Below are positions 1-8,066 of a DNA stretch of 36,891 nucleotides, one piece after another. Origin of the DNA: a bacterium (GTDB lineage: Bacteria; Desulfobacterota; DSWW01); contig JANQFG010000156.1 in assembly GCA_028277985.1 (NCBI GenBank), positions 1 through 36,891 of the forward strand, in the 5' to 3' direction. Position 1 is the stretch's first letter. Every line of letters starts with the position of its first letter. The notes under the pieces are model-generated. The model was not told where the DNA came from and did not search any database. It saw only the letters and a program-made list of their open reading frames with translations. The position numbers and the translations under genes are program-made.

Positions 1-46
1 CGTCTCAACTGTCTCTGGCTCAAGGCAATTGTCTCTCTCATAATGG

Positions 47-90
47 AGGACATTTTACCTTTGCCGTTAACTAGGACATTTTCCCGTTGC
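47..90. repeat. Two direct repeats resembling an insertion-sequence end
   Basis: The 10-mer AGGACATTTT occurs at 47-56 and again at 73-82. Each copy is followed a few bases later by TTGC, so the period is 26 bp. Tandem GGACATTTT-type repeats are a feature I associate with the ends of some IS21/IS481-like elements. No transposase is visible, because the window starts only 46 bases upstream. The element, if real, would lie to the left, with its end just ahead of the glnA promoter. This is inference from a short motif. Confidence 0.3.
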
Positions 91-113
91 TACCACATCT
101 GACATCCGTATGC

Positions 114-144
114 TTGACAGGCCCCCATGTCTGAGATATATAAT
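114..144 (+). promoter_or_regulatory. Sigma70-type promoter of glnA
   Basis: A perfect -35 TTGACA lies at 114-119. A -10 follows, either TATATA at 137-142 (17-bp spacer) or TATAAT at 139-144 (19-bp spacer). It is the best promoter match upstream of glnA. It would start a transcript near position 150, giving a leader of about 195 nt before the glnA start codon. It lies directly beside the IS-end-like repeats. Confidence 0.75.
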
Positions 145-156
145 GTAAAATTCCTT

Positions 157-176
157 AGAGCACGATGATGTGTTCT
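157..176 (+). promoter_or_regulatory. Hairpin at the 5' end of the glnA leader
   Basis: A 7-bp stem (157-163 with 170-176, one G-U pair) encloses a six-base loop GATGAT. It sits within the first transcribed bases predicted from the promoter at 114-144. The hexaloop has G at position 4 but G rather than A at position 1. It therefore fits the ANTAR-target rule only partly and may simply stabilise the transcript end. Confidence 0.4.
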
Positions 177-214
177 ACGTTTGCTGTGGGTAATCGAGCG
201 CCCACGACGAGACA

Positions 215-247
215 ACAGAGACAATGGTGCACTGTGACAAGGGTGTC
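215..247 (+). promoter_or_regulatory. Tandem hexaloop hairpins in glnA leader (ANTAR-target-like)
   Basis: Two near-copies of GACAANGGTG stand in tandem (221-229 is a partial copy and 236-245 a full one). The first loop is AATGGT (223-228), closed by C222-G229 and, beyond an internal loop, by ACAG 215-218 with CTGT 232-235. The second loop is AAGGGT (239-244), closed by GAC 236-238 with GTC 245-247. Both loops have A at position 1 and G at position 4, the rule described for ANTAR-protein RNA targets. The second hairpin shares bases 241-247 with the 5' arm of the terminator at 241-271, so forming it would block termination. The stems are short and the first is imperfect. The stronger parallel is the leader at 9458-9568. 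Confidence 0.5.
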
Positions 248-271
248 CGCACAAACGGACACCCTTTTTTT
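241..271 (+). terminator. Intrinsic terminator inside the glnA leader (attenuator)
   Basis: A perfect 9-bp stem (GGGTGTCCG 241-249 with CGGACACCC 256-264) has a 6-base loop and is followed by seven T (265-271). It lies between the promoter and glnA with no credible gene before it. It is therefore best read as a premature terminator that must be overcome for glnA expression. Confidence 0.8.
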
Positions 272-345
272 CGGCCCGGTCTCCGGTCCCGGTCGCACCC
301 GATGCCCCGGCCCAGGCATTTACGGTTCACGAAAGGGGAGTTGCC

Positions 346-1677
346 ATGCTTTCCTGCAAGACAGCGGAAGATGTCTCTAGAATCGTAAAAGAGAAGAAGC
401 TGGCGTTCATCCAGTTCTGGTTCACCGACGTGCTGGGCCAGCTCAAGAGCTTCTCGATCACGCCAAGCGAGCTGGCGGAGGCCTTCGAGGAGGGGATGGG
501 GTTCGACGGCTCCTCGATTCAGGGCTTTGCACGCATCGAAGAGAGCGACATGGTGGCCGTCCCGGATCCCACCACCTTTCAGTTGCTTGCCTGGCGACCG
601 CACGAGCAACCGGTGGGAAGGATGTTTTGTGATATCCTCACTCCGGACCGGCAGCCTTACGAAGGAGATCCGCGGTACGTCCTGAAGCGGATGCTCAGCA
701 GGGCCGCGGACAAGGGTTACACCTACTTTGTCGGCCCGGAGCTGGAGTATTTCTACTTCAAGTCCGACTCTGAGCCGGCCATTATCGACCGGGGCGGGTA
801 TTTTGACATCACCCCCCTGGACAGGGCCAACGATCTGAGGCGGGACACGATCTTCGCGCTCCAACAGATGGGGATCCAGGTCGAGTACAGCCACCACGAG
901 GTGGCCCCCAGCCAGCACGAAATCGACCTGCGGTACGACGAGGCCCTTCGAATGGCCGACAAGACCCAGACGTACCGCGTGACGGTGAAGGAGATCGCCC
1001 GCATGGCCGGGGTGTATGCCACCTTTATGCCGAAGCCGCTCTTCGGCGAAAACGGCAGCGGGATGCATACCCATCAATCGCTGTTCAAAGGGGATGCGAA
1101 CGTCTTCTTCGATGCGAAGGATCCTGCGGGGCTTTCGAAGGAAGCGAAATCCTACGTGGCGGGCATTCTGCGCCACGCGAGGGAGATCATCGCGGTCACG
1201 AACCAGTGGGTCAATTCCTACAAACGCCTGGTGCCCGGCTACGAGGCACCGGTCTACATCTCATGGGCTCGTCGCAACCGATCCACCATGGTGCGGGTGC
1301 CCATGTACAAGCCGGGCAAGGAGAAGGCGACCCGGATCGAGTTTCGGGCACCAGATCCTGCCTGCAACCCCTACCTGGCCTTTGCGGTCATGCTCGCTGC
1401 TGGCCTGGAGGGAATGGAGAAGGGCTACGAGCTGCCCGACCCGGTCGAGGAAGACATCTTCCTCATGAGTGAGGAGAAGAGGAACGAGAGGGGTATCCTC
1501 ACACTTCCGGGCAGTCTCAACGAAGCGATCAAAGAATGTGAGCAGAGCGATCTGGTACGGAAGACCCTTGGAGACCACATCTTCAGCAAATTCATCGAGA
1601 ACAAGAGAATCGAATGGGACAACTATCGGACCCAGGTCAACGTGTATGAGATCCAACGCTATCTTCCGATGATCTGA
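346..1677 (+). CDS. glnA: Glutamine synthetase, type I (GSI-alpha-like)
   Basis: This 443-aa enzyme makes glutamine from glutamate, ammonia and ATP in the cytoplasm. Visible motifs are the Asp50-type loop FDGSSIQGF near the N-terminus, the metal-binding GPELEYF segment, GSGMHTH, and the RIEFRAPDPACNPYLA segment that carries ATP/glutamate-binding residues. The length (about 440 aa) and the region before the C-terminus match GSI-alpha. The usual adenylylation tyrosine motif of GSI-beta is not seen, so covalent AMP control is unlikely. The start ATG follows AAAGGGGAG. It is the first gene of the nitrogen block and lies behind a promoter plus attenuator, which suggests transcriptional rather than adenylylation control. 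Confidence 0.95.
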   Translation: MLSCKTAEDVSRIVKEKKLAFIQFWFTDVLGQLKSFSITPSELAEAFEEGMGFDGSSIQGFARIEESDMVAVPDPTTFQLLAWRPHEQPVGRMFCDILTPDRQPYEGDPRYVLKRMLSRAADKGYTYFVGPELEYFYFKSDSEPAIIDRGGYFDITPLDRANDLRRDTIFALQQMGIQVEYSHHEVAPSQHEIDLRYDEALRMADKTQTYRVTVKEIARMAGVYATFMPKPLFGENGSGMHTHQSLFKGDANVFFDAKDPAGLSKEAKSYVAGILRHAREIIAVTNQWVNSYKRLVPGYEAPVYISWARRNRSTMVRVPMYKPGKEKATRIEFRAPDPACNPYLAFAVMLAAGLEGMEKGYELPDPVEEDIFLMSEEKRNERGILTLPGSLNEAIKECEQSDLVRKTLGDHIFSKFIENKRIEWDNYRTQVNVYEIQRYLPMI

Positions 1678-1680
1678 GAG

Positions 1681-1697
1681 CCGGCAGGCCATGCCGG
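1681..1697 (+). repeat. Short hairpin downstream of glnA
   Basis: CCGGCA (1681-1686) pairs perfectly with TGCCGG (1692-1697) around a 5-base loop, four bases after the glnA stop. No T-run follows, so it is not an obvious terminator. It could mark mRNA processing or stabilise glnA mRNA relative to downstream genes. Confidence 0.35.
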
Positions 1698-1766
1698 GTC
1701 CGACCATCCGGAAGCAGCCATGCGCTGATCCAGGTTTGGGAGTGGGAGTTCCGCGGAGGAGAGATC

Positions 1767-2237
1767 GTGAAGGGGAATACAGAAGCGGGGGGGAACGAGC
1801 CGGAAGTGGTCGTTCTTTTCTGCCAGCAGTCGGTGAACAGTACGGTCGAGCTTGCCAACGCATACAGACGCCTCGATGGGGCCGGGGTCCGGTTGGTCGT
1901 TCTGCCCTGCTCGAGCAACGTCGAGGTCAGACAGATGGTGAAGATTCTCGAGCAGGGGGCGGATGCGCTCCAGATCGTTGCGTGCACCGAGGAGGCGTGC
2001 CGGTTCCTCGTGGGCAGCAATAAGGCGGAGCGAAGGGTAGAGTATGTTCGCAACCTCTTGGGGGAGATCGACTTCGGCGCCGAGCGGGTGGGAATCGTTC
2101 GGGGAATGAACCTGTCGGAAGAGCAACTTCTCGAATGGGCAAAAGAACGTGCCGACTTGGTCCGCGAGTTGGGGCCGAACCCGATGCGGGACGCGGGCAA
2201 AGGGGGATCTCCGGAGAGCCCTCCCCAGGCTGCCTGA
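1767..2237 (+). CDS. MvhD/FrhD-like hydrogenase delta-subunit family Fe-S protein
   Basis: This 156-aa protein starts at GTG with GGAGGA just upstream. It resembles the delta subunit of methyl-viologen-reducing hydrogenase (MvhD), a small [2Fe-2S] protein that passes electrons between HdrA-type flavoproteins and hydrogenase or formate dehydrogenase. The family-like C-terminal core contains a Cys-x4-Cys pair (C73, C78) followed by GSNKAERRV, a good match to the family's GNYKAERR region. Cysteines at 19, 48, 73 and 78 remain. The family's usual N-terminal CxxC is reduced to Cys19-x2-Ser22. Its place between glnA and ferredoxin-glutamate synthase suggests electron delivery to glutamate synthase, but that is inference. 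Confidence 0.7.
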   Translation: MKGNTEAGGNEPEVVVLFCQQSVNSTVELANAYRRLDGAGVRLVVLPCSSNVEVRQMVKILEQGADALQIVACTEEACRFLVGSNKAERRVEYVRNLLGEIDFGAERVGIVRGMNLSEEQLLEWAKERADLVRELGPNPMRDAGKGGSPESPPQAA

Positions 2238-2299
2238 GACTCACCAGGAAGACAGCCACCCCATGGACAGCAACTCGTAATACAGCAAGGTGATGACAA

Positions 2300-5296
2300 A
2301 TGCCAAAGAAATACCACGTACACGTGCAACCCGTGGCACCCCGGTTTTCACAGGTCTCGAAGTTCAGCTCTTTCGAGACGAAGCGATGCCTGGGCTGCGT
2401 GAGTTGCATCAAGTCCACTTCGTGTATCTACGACGTCTATCGGAAGCGAGGGTTCGATCCTCTCCAGGTTCAGGATACGGGGGACAACCTCTGCGTGAGC
2501 TGTTTGCGGTGCGTCCAGGAATGCAAGAACGACATCCTGTCCCGGGCCTTCAACCCGCGCTTCAACCGGTTGGGTAACGACTACTGGACGCCGGAAATCG
2601 TGAACCGAATCTGGAAGCAGGCCGATACCGGCAAGATCCCCGTGTCGGGTGCAGGATACCGTGGGCCCTTCTGCGGGCCCGGGTTCGACGAGATGTGGAC
2701 CGACATGTCCGAGATCGTGAGACCGACCCGAGACGGCATCCATGGTCGTGAGTACATCAGCACCGTGATCGAGCTTGGCAGAAGGCCGAAACGTCTCTCT
2801 TTCGACGATGCGGGCATGATGACAACGGAGCCGCCTCCCATACTGGAACTGCCGATTCCGGTCCTTATGGGCATCCCTTCCCTCGGTTTCCTGGGGGAAA
2901 GCACCCGTCGGGCCGTGGCGATGGCAGCGGCCAAGCTCGATACGGTAACGGTGGCTACCTTTGAGGAATCTCAAGGCTCCCTCGCTGAGTTTCGGGACCG
3001 GCTGATCGTGCGTTTCGATCCGGAGCAGGACGACGTCACAGCCCTGGAAGGTGTTCCGGTCGTCGAGCTCGCGTACCGAGAGGATGTCCTCAAGAAGCTT
3101 GCGGAGATCAAGCGCACCCATCCCGGGATCATCGGTTCGGTACGACTCCTTCTGGACGAAAGCGCGGTTGAACGTACCTCCGAGCTTGCCCTTGGCGGTG
3201 CGGACATGATTCACCTCCAGGCAGATGCGAAAGGACGCGGCTACGGAGAGAATCAGGACCGGTTCGTGGCCGGACTCGTGCGTGCCGTGCACTTGCGGCT
3301 GGTCCAGGATTCGACCCGTGATCAGGTGACGCTCCTCGCCTCGGGCGGAATCGCCATGGCGGAGCATGTGGCCAAGATCATCATATGCGGGGTGGATGGT
3401 GTTGGGGCCGACCTCGCCCCGATGGTCGCGCTGGAGTGCAGGTTGTGCCCGGACTGCGAGCAGCAGGCGAAGTGCCCGGTTGAACTGGATAGCGTGGAGG
3501 AGTCGCCCGGCGCTCAGCGCATCGTGAATCTGCTCGGCTCCTGGCATTCCCAGCTCCTCGAGGTCCTGGGTGCGATGGGGTTGAGGGAAGTGCGGAGGTT
3601 GCGTGGCGAGGTGGGCAGGGCCATGTTCTTCGAAGACCTCGAACGCGAATGCTTCTTTCCCATCTTTGGGGAACGGACCGAATTCATCCCGCCTGACGGA
3701 AAGCGCACCTGGGGCGGCCGCGGGACGAACCCGGAGACGCCCGATGCGGAACTCCCCGAGCGTGAACTGCCGAGGGTGCTCTCCGACGAAGCGAGTGGAG
3801 AACGGTCCGCAGCATGTCCTTCCCGATTCCGGAACGCTCTTGGAAAGTACACGGTTGTCCTGACAAAGGACTGCACGCACTGCGGGGTATGCGCAGAAGT
3901 CTGTAGATTTGGAGCCCTGGAGAAGAAAGGGGATCGGGTGCTCACCGACAACACCCACCTCTGCAGGGGGGCTGCAGTATGCAAATCCAAGGGATCCTTC
4001 TGTGGGGACCACTGCCCTGAAGCCGCCGTGCGTGTGGGGATCAATCCCCTGTGGGAGACTTTCGGGGATCATCGATGGACACCGGATCTCGTTGTCAGCA
4101 CCTGGATGCAGGCCGAAACGGGTCTGCCCCCGGTCGACTCGGGAATGGAATACAAGGTGGGGGCATCGGGCGGAGGTTTCGACCGAATGGACTTCGTCTT
4201 TCCGGAAAGCCCACCGGATCCATCCCTGCAGGCAGAGGAGATCGACTTGGGCATATCGCTCAACCGGACAGGGGACGGTCGGCCGCAGGTCGACATAGGG
4301 TTCCCGGTGTACGGCGGGGGCATGAGCTTCGGGTCGATCAGCCTGGCAACGATGGTATCAAGGGCAAGGGCCTACAAGGCCTTCGACTCCTTCACCTGTA
4401 CCGGAGAGGGAGGATATCCGGACGGGCTCACCCACTACGACGACCACGTCATCACCCAGGTGGCGACCGGCCTGTTCGGGGTGAAGGAGGAGACGATCAA
4501 GCGGGTTCGCATCGTCGAGTTCAAGTATGCTCAGGGTGCGAAGCCCGGCCTGGGAGGCCATCTCCTGGGAGACAAGAACACGGCGACCGTGGCGCAACGG
4601 CGAGAGGCGGTCGAGGGGACCGCGCTTTTTTCTCCCTTCCCCTTCCATTCCGTCTATTCGGTGGAGGACCACAAGAAGCACGTGGACTGGATCAAGGTCA
4701 TCAACCCTCGAACGCTGGTCTCCGTAAAGGTTTCGACGCCGACCGACGTCGAGATGGTGGCCGTGGGAAGCTACTACGCCGGTGCGCACATCATTCACCT
4801 TGACGGGAGCTACGGGGGAACCGGGGCCGCCCCGGATATCGCGAAGAAGAACATAGCCATGCCGATCGAGTATGCGATTCCGAAAGTGCATCGCTTCCTG
4901 GTCGAGGAGGGTGTGCGAGACAAGATGACGCTTATCGCATCCGGGGGTTTGCGCACCGCGTGGGACGTGGCCAAGGCGATCGCCCTGGGAGCCGATGGTG
5001 TGGTGATCGGCACGGCGGAGATGGTCGCCCTCGAGTGCATACGCTGCGGGAACTGCGAGAGCGGGCGTGGCTGCCCCCGTGGGATCGCCACGACCGACAC
5101 GGAGCTCGCCCATATGTACGGCTATGATTGGGGAGCCCAGCGTATCATCAATCTGTATCGTTCCTGGAGCATACAGTTGAGAGAGATTCTGCGGTGCCTC
5201 GGGATGAAGAACGTCAGGCAGCTCGTGGGACGGTCGGATCTGCTCGTTCATCAGGACTATCAGAAAAAGCGCCACGCCGAGAACGAGGCGGCCTGA
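2300..5296 (+). CDS. Ferredoxin-GltB2 glutamate synthase, tandem-duplicated module
   Basis: This 998-aa protein has two consecutive ferredoxin plus GltB2 modules. Module 1 has an N-terminal cluster-binding region (Cys30/33/36/42 and Cys65/68/71/75), then a TIM-barrel-like part ending in LECRLCPDCE and GAQRIVNL. Module 2 has a ferredoxin (Cys525/528/531/535), then a full FMN-binding glutamate synthase core: GGGMSFGSIS near residue 672, GAKPGLGGHL, GTGAAPD, IASGGLR, the Cys cluster from about Cys913, and GAQRIINL. Module 1 lacks the FMN and substrate loops, so it is probably structural or electron-relaying. The active core makes glutamate from 2-oxoglutarate, ammonia (from GltB1) and reducing equivalents. 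A GltB1-GltB3 partner follows 117 bp downstream. No GltD is present. Confidence 0.9.
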   Translation: MPKKYHVHVQPVAPRFSQVSKFSSFETKRCLGCVSCIKSTSCIYDVYRKRGFDPLQVQDTGDNLCVSCLRCVQECKNDILSRAFNPRFNRLGNDYWTPEIVNRIWKQADTGKIPVSGAGYRGPFCGPGFDEMWTDMSEIVRPTRDGIHGREYISTVIELGRRPKRLSFDDAGMMTTEPPPILELPIPVLMGIPSLGFLGESTRRAVAMAAAKLDTVTVATFEESQGSLAEFRDRLIVRFDPEQDDVTALEGVPVVELAYREDVLKKLAEIKRTHPGIIGSVRLLLDESAVERTSELALGGADMIHLQADAKGRGYGENQDRFVAGLVRAVHLRLVQDSTRDQVTLLASGGIAMAEHVAKIIICGVDGVGADLAPMVALECRLCPDCEQQAKCPVELDSVEESPGAQRIVNLLGSWHSQLLEVLGAMGLREVRRLRGEVGRAMFFEDLERECFFPIFGERTEFIPPDGKRTWGGRGTNPETPDAELPERELPRVLSDEASGERSAACPSRFRNALGKYTVVLTKDCTHCGVCAEVCRFGALEKKGDRVLTDNTHLCRGAAVCKSKGSFCGDHCPEAAVRVGINPLWETFGDHRWTPDLVVSTWMQAETGLPPVDSGMEYKVGASGGGFDRMDFVFPESPPDPSLQAEEIDLGISLNRTGDGRPQVDIGFPVYGGGMSFGSISLATMVSRARAYKAFDSFTCTGEGGYPDGLTHYDDHVITQVATGLFGVKEETIKRVRIVEFKYAQGAKPGLGGHLLGDKNTATVAQRREAVEGTALFSPFPFHSVYSVEDHKKHVDWIKVINPRTLVSVKVSTPTDVEMVAVGSYYAGAHIIHLDGSYGGTGAAPDIAKKNIAMPIEYAIPKVHRFLVEEGVRDKMTLIASGGLRTAWDVAKAIALGADGVVIGTAEMVALECIRCGNCESGRGCPRGIATTDTELAHMYGYDWGAQRIINLYRSWSIQLREILRCLGMKNVRQLVGRSDLLVHQDYQKKRHAENEAA

Positions 5297-5413
5297 AAGA
5301 AAGGGGTCAGAGCTCCGGGAACAGGGGGCAGGACCCGCGCAGCCGGACCCCAAGGGAAAAAGAGGAGAAGGAACCGCTTCTCTTCATACAATAGCTGAGA
5401 GAGGACAACGTAA

Positions 5414-8020
5414 ATGGAGTTTGACAGGGATCTGTTCTTCGAGCGTATCTTGAATTCGAGGAAGGAACTGGTCGCTTCCGCACCGGATGTGCCTCATCAG
5501 AAGGTGGCGGAAGAAGGGGGTTGTGGGGTCGTAGGGTTTGCGGCCAGTGTGCCGGTCCGGGGCAGGCACATTTTCGAGCCATCGATCCAGATGCACAACC
5601 GCGGAAACGGCAAGGGTGGGGGCATTGCTTCCGCCGGCCTGATTCCTGAACAACTCGGGGTGGACGAGGCCACCTTGCGCGACGACTACATCCTCCAGGT
5701 TGCCCTGCTCGATCCGGCGGCCATGGGGGAAATCGAGAAAGAATGTATCGAACCCTACTTGAAGATCGACCACAAGGCGCAGGTGGATCCCGTGGCGGAC
5801 TACAAGGAGCTGGGGCTCGAAACGAAGCCTCCGGACATCGTCCGCTACTTCGTGCGGGCAAAGTCCGACGTGCTCGAGGGGTTCGCGGAGAAGCACGGGC
5901 TCAAGGACGCACCGGAACGAGCCGTCGAGGATGAGTTCATCTACCGGAACAGCGTGAAGCTCAACGAAGCGTACTACGCTTCCCTTGGCGATAAACGTGC
6001 ATTCGTGGTCTCCCATGCCCGAAACCTGATGATCTTCAAGATCGTCGGATACGCGGAGCAGGTGGTGCAGTACTACGGTCTCGAGGATCTCCAGGCAAAG
6101 GTCTGGATCGCCCACCAGCGCTACCCGACCAAGGGCCGTGTCTGGCACCCCGCAGGAGCTCACCCCTTTATCGGCTTGAACGATGCCCTGGTTCACAACG
6201 GCGATTTCGCAAACTATTACAGCGTCAGCGAATACCTGCGACAGCACAACATAGCGCCCCAGTTCCTGACCGACACCGAGGTTTCGGCCCTGCTCTTCGA
6301 CCTCTGGTCACGCACCTACGGATATCCACTCGAAGTGGTGATCGAGGCCCTGGCCCCGACGACGGAGCTGGATTTCGATCAACTCCCGGACGAGAAGAAG
6401 AAGGCATACCGGGCGATACAGGCACTCCACATGCATGGTTCACCGGATGGCCCCTGGTTCTTCATCATCGCCAGGAGCCAGGCCGAGGAGGATCGCTTCC
6501 AGCTCCTCGGGATCACCGACACCTCCATGCTCAGGCCGCAGGTGTTTGCAATTCAAGAAGGGGATGTCTCGATCGGGCTGGTCGCATCCGAGAAACAGGC
6601 GATCGATGCAACCCTCCACTCCCTTGCAGAAGAGGACAATCGTTTCCGGCTCGTCGCCGACCGGTACTGGAATGCTAGAGGTGGAAGCCACACCGACGGC
6701 GGCGCCTTCGTCTTTACGGTACAGGGAACGAACGGTTCGTCGACCCTCACCTGTACGGACAAGTTCGGGAAGGTGATCAAGAGCCCACCCGGGGATTTTC
6801 GAGTCGATCTTGCATCCTCGCCCGTAGAGCCGGAAGATGCACAGGCACTCGTCGGGAAGATCCGAAATGCATCCGGTGCGGAAGAGGCCTTCAAGGAGCT
6901 TTCCTCGTCGATCGCTGCATGGAACGTGGGTCATGTGCGGTGGTTGGTCGGGGAGGTCTCGGAGGTTGCGGGGCGGGATGACGAAGCTCTTTCCTTTGCC
7001 CTCGAGTTCCTCTCCTTGCTGATCGATAGGCGCTACGATTGTGGGGAGATGAGGGCCAGCATGGTCCAGCAGATGTTTGAAGAGGCGATCAACGGACTCC
7101 TCGATTCCCTGCCGGCCGTCGCGGAAGAAAGACCGAGTCGATTCAAGAGAATCGATTGGCAGACCCGTGAGACATTGCGCCCTCCCGGAAGCGGAGAGAC
7201 CACGCTAGTGATCCATGCCGTCGGCTTTCCTCCCGAGGGAGACGAGTGTGATGCAAGGTTGATGGTGCAGGCATACGAGGCGGGATGGCGGCAGTTCGTA
7301 GTCTATGGGCTCAAGGGCCAGCGTTTCCACGGATGCGGTCTCGGAGCCGAAACCGAGGGTGTTCGTCTGGACCTGTACGGAAGCTCCGGCGATTATCTGG
7401 CCTCCGGCATCGATGGGATGGAGATCCACGTACACGGAAACGGCCAGGACCAGCTCGGCCAGATCATGAAGCGGGGGCGTCTCGTGATCCATGGGGACGT
7501 GGGGCAGACCTTCATGTACGGGGCAAAAGGTGGAGAAGTCTACGTGATGGGCAACGCGGCGGGGCGGCCGTTGATCAATGCGGTCGGAAAGCCCAGGGTC
7601 GTCATCAACGGCACCTGCCTCGACTTCCTCGCGGAGTCCTTCATGGCAGGGAATCCCCTGAACGGGGGCGGGTTCGCGGTGCTGAACGGAATGACCTTTG
7701 ACGATAGGGGCCGACTGGTGGAACAGGCGTCGCCCTACCCGGGGGGGAATCTCTTCTCCCTGGCTTCCGGCGGGGCGATCTATGTTCGAGACCCCCACAA
7801 GAAAGTGAGCCCGGATCAGCTCAACAACGGCGAAATCGTGGAGATGACCCGGGCGGACTGGACCCTGATCCTTCCCTACTTGAGAGAGAACGAGCGGCTC
7901 TTCGGCATCTCCATCGAGGAAGACCTCCTCAAGGTCGGCTCCGAGGACTGGCCCCCGGAAAAGGTGTACCGTAAGGTCCAGCCTGCGGGAGAAGAGATCG
8001 AAACCGGCCTGGAAGAGTAG
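5414..8020 (+). CDS. Glutamate synthase glutaminase (GltB1) fused to GXGXG (GltB3) domain
   Basis: This 868-aa protein follows AGAGAGGA. The N-terminal half is a class II glutamine amidotransferase. A GGCGVVGF motif puts the likely nucleophile at Cys37. HQRYPTKGRVWHPAGAHPF and the following HNGD are glutamine-binding and oxyanion segments. The 36 residues before Cys37 match the length of the propeptide removed in bacterial glutamate synthases, so processing is likely. The C-terminal part (about residues 590-830) is the GltB3 beta-helix with repeated gly-rich turns (IHVHGNGQDQLGQ, LVIHGDVGQ, GGEVYVMGNAAG). In archaea these domains are usually separate proteins. With the upstream GltB2 protein it completes a ferredoxin-type glutamate synthase, with ammonia made here passing to the GltB2 site. 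Confidence 0.9.
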   Translation: MEFDRDLFFERILNSRKELVASAPDVPHQKVAEEGGCGVVGFAASVPVRGRHIFEPSIQMHNRGNGKGGGIASAGLIPEQLGVDEATLRDDYILQVALLDPAAMGEIEKECIEPYLKIDHKAQVDPVADYKELGLETKPPDIVRYFVRAKSDVLEGFAEKHGLKDAPERAVEDEFIYRNSVKLNEAYYASLGDKRAFVVSHARNLMIFKIVGYAEQVVQYYGLEDLQAKVWIAHQRYPTKGRVWHPAGAHPFIGLNDALVHNGDFANYYSVSEYLRQHNIAPQFLTDTEVSALLFDLWSRTYGYPLEVVIEALAPTTELDFDQLPDEKKKAYRAIQALHMHGSPDGPWFFIIARSQAEEDRFQLLGITDTSMLRPQVFAIQEGDVSIGLVASEKQAIDATLHSLAEEDNRFRLVADRYWNARGGSHTDGGAFVFTVQGTNGSSTLTCTDKFGKVIKSPPGDFRVDLASSPVEPEDAQALVGKIRNASGAEEAFKELSSSIAAWNVGHVRWLVGEVSEVAGRDDEALSFALEFLSLLIDRRYDCGEMRASMVQQMFEEAINGLLDSLPAVAEERPSRFKRIDWQTRETLRPPGSGETTLVIHAVGFPPEGDECDARLMVQAYEAGWRQFVVYGLKGQRFHGCGLGAETEGVRLDLYGSSGDYLASGIDGMEIHVHGNGQDQLGQIMKRGRLVIHGDVGQTFMYGAKGGEVYVMGNAAGRPLINAVGKPRVVINGTCLDFLAESFMAGNPLNGGGFAVLNGMTFDDRGRLVEQASPYPGGNLFSLASGGAIYVRDPHKKVSPDQLNNGEIVEMTRADWTLILPYLRENERLFGISIEEDLLKVGSEDWPPEKVYRKVQPAGEEIETGLEE

Positions 8021-8041
8021 GGCCCCTGGAAGAGTAGGGCC
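8008..8041. repeat. Perfect 17-bp tandem duplication over a stop codon
   Basis: CCTGGAAGAGTAGGGCC occurs at 8008-8024 and again at 8025-8041 without spacer. The first copy includes the last codons and the TAG stop of the glutamate synthase gene, so the gene end is copied into the intergenic space. The period is not a multiple of three. Confidence 0.9.
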
Positions 8042-8066
8042 GGAGGGAGCGAGGTCCAGAGAGTTC

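Noticed and set aside
165..380. Small 71-aa reading frame in the glnA leader
   Set aside because: It overlaps the glnA start, has no ribosome-binding site and is explained by the attenuator structure.
2348..4072. Long antisense reading frame (574 aa) opposite the ferredoxin-GltB2 gene
   Set aside because: The sense strand encodes clear ferredoxin and glutamate synthase motifs. The antisense product has no recognisable domain and reflects GC-rich codon use.
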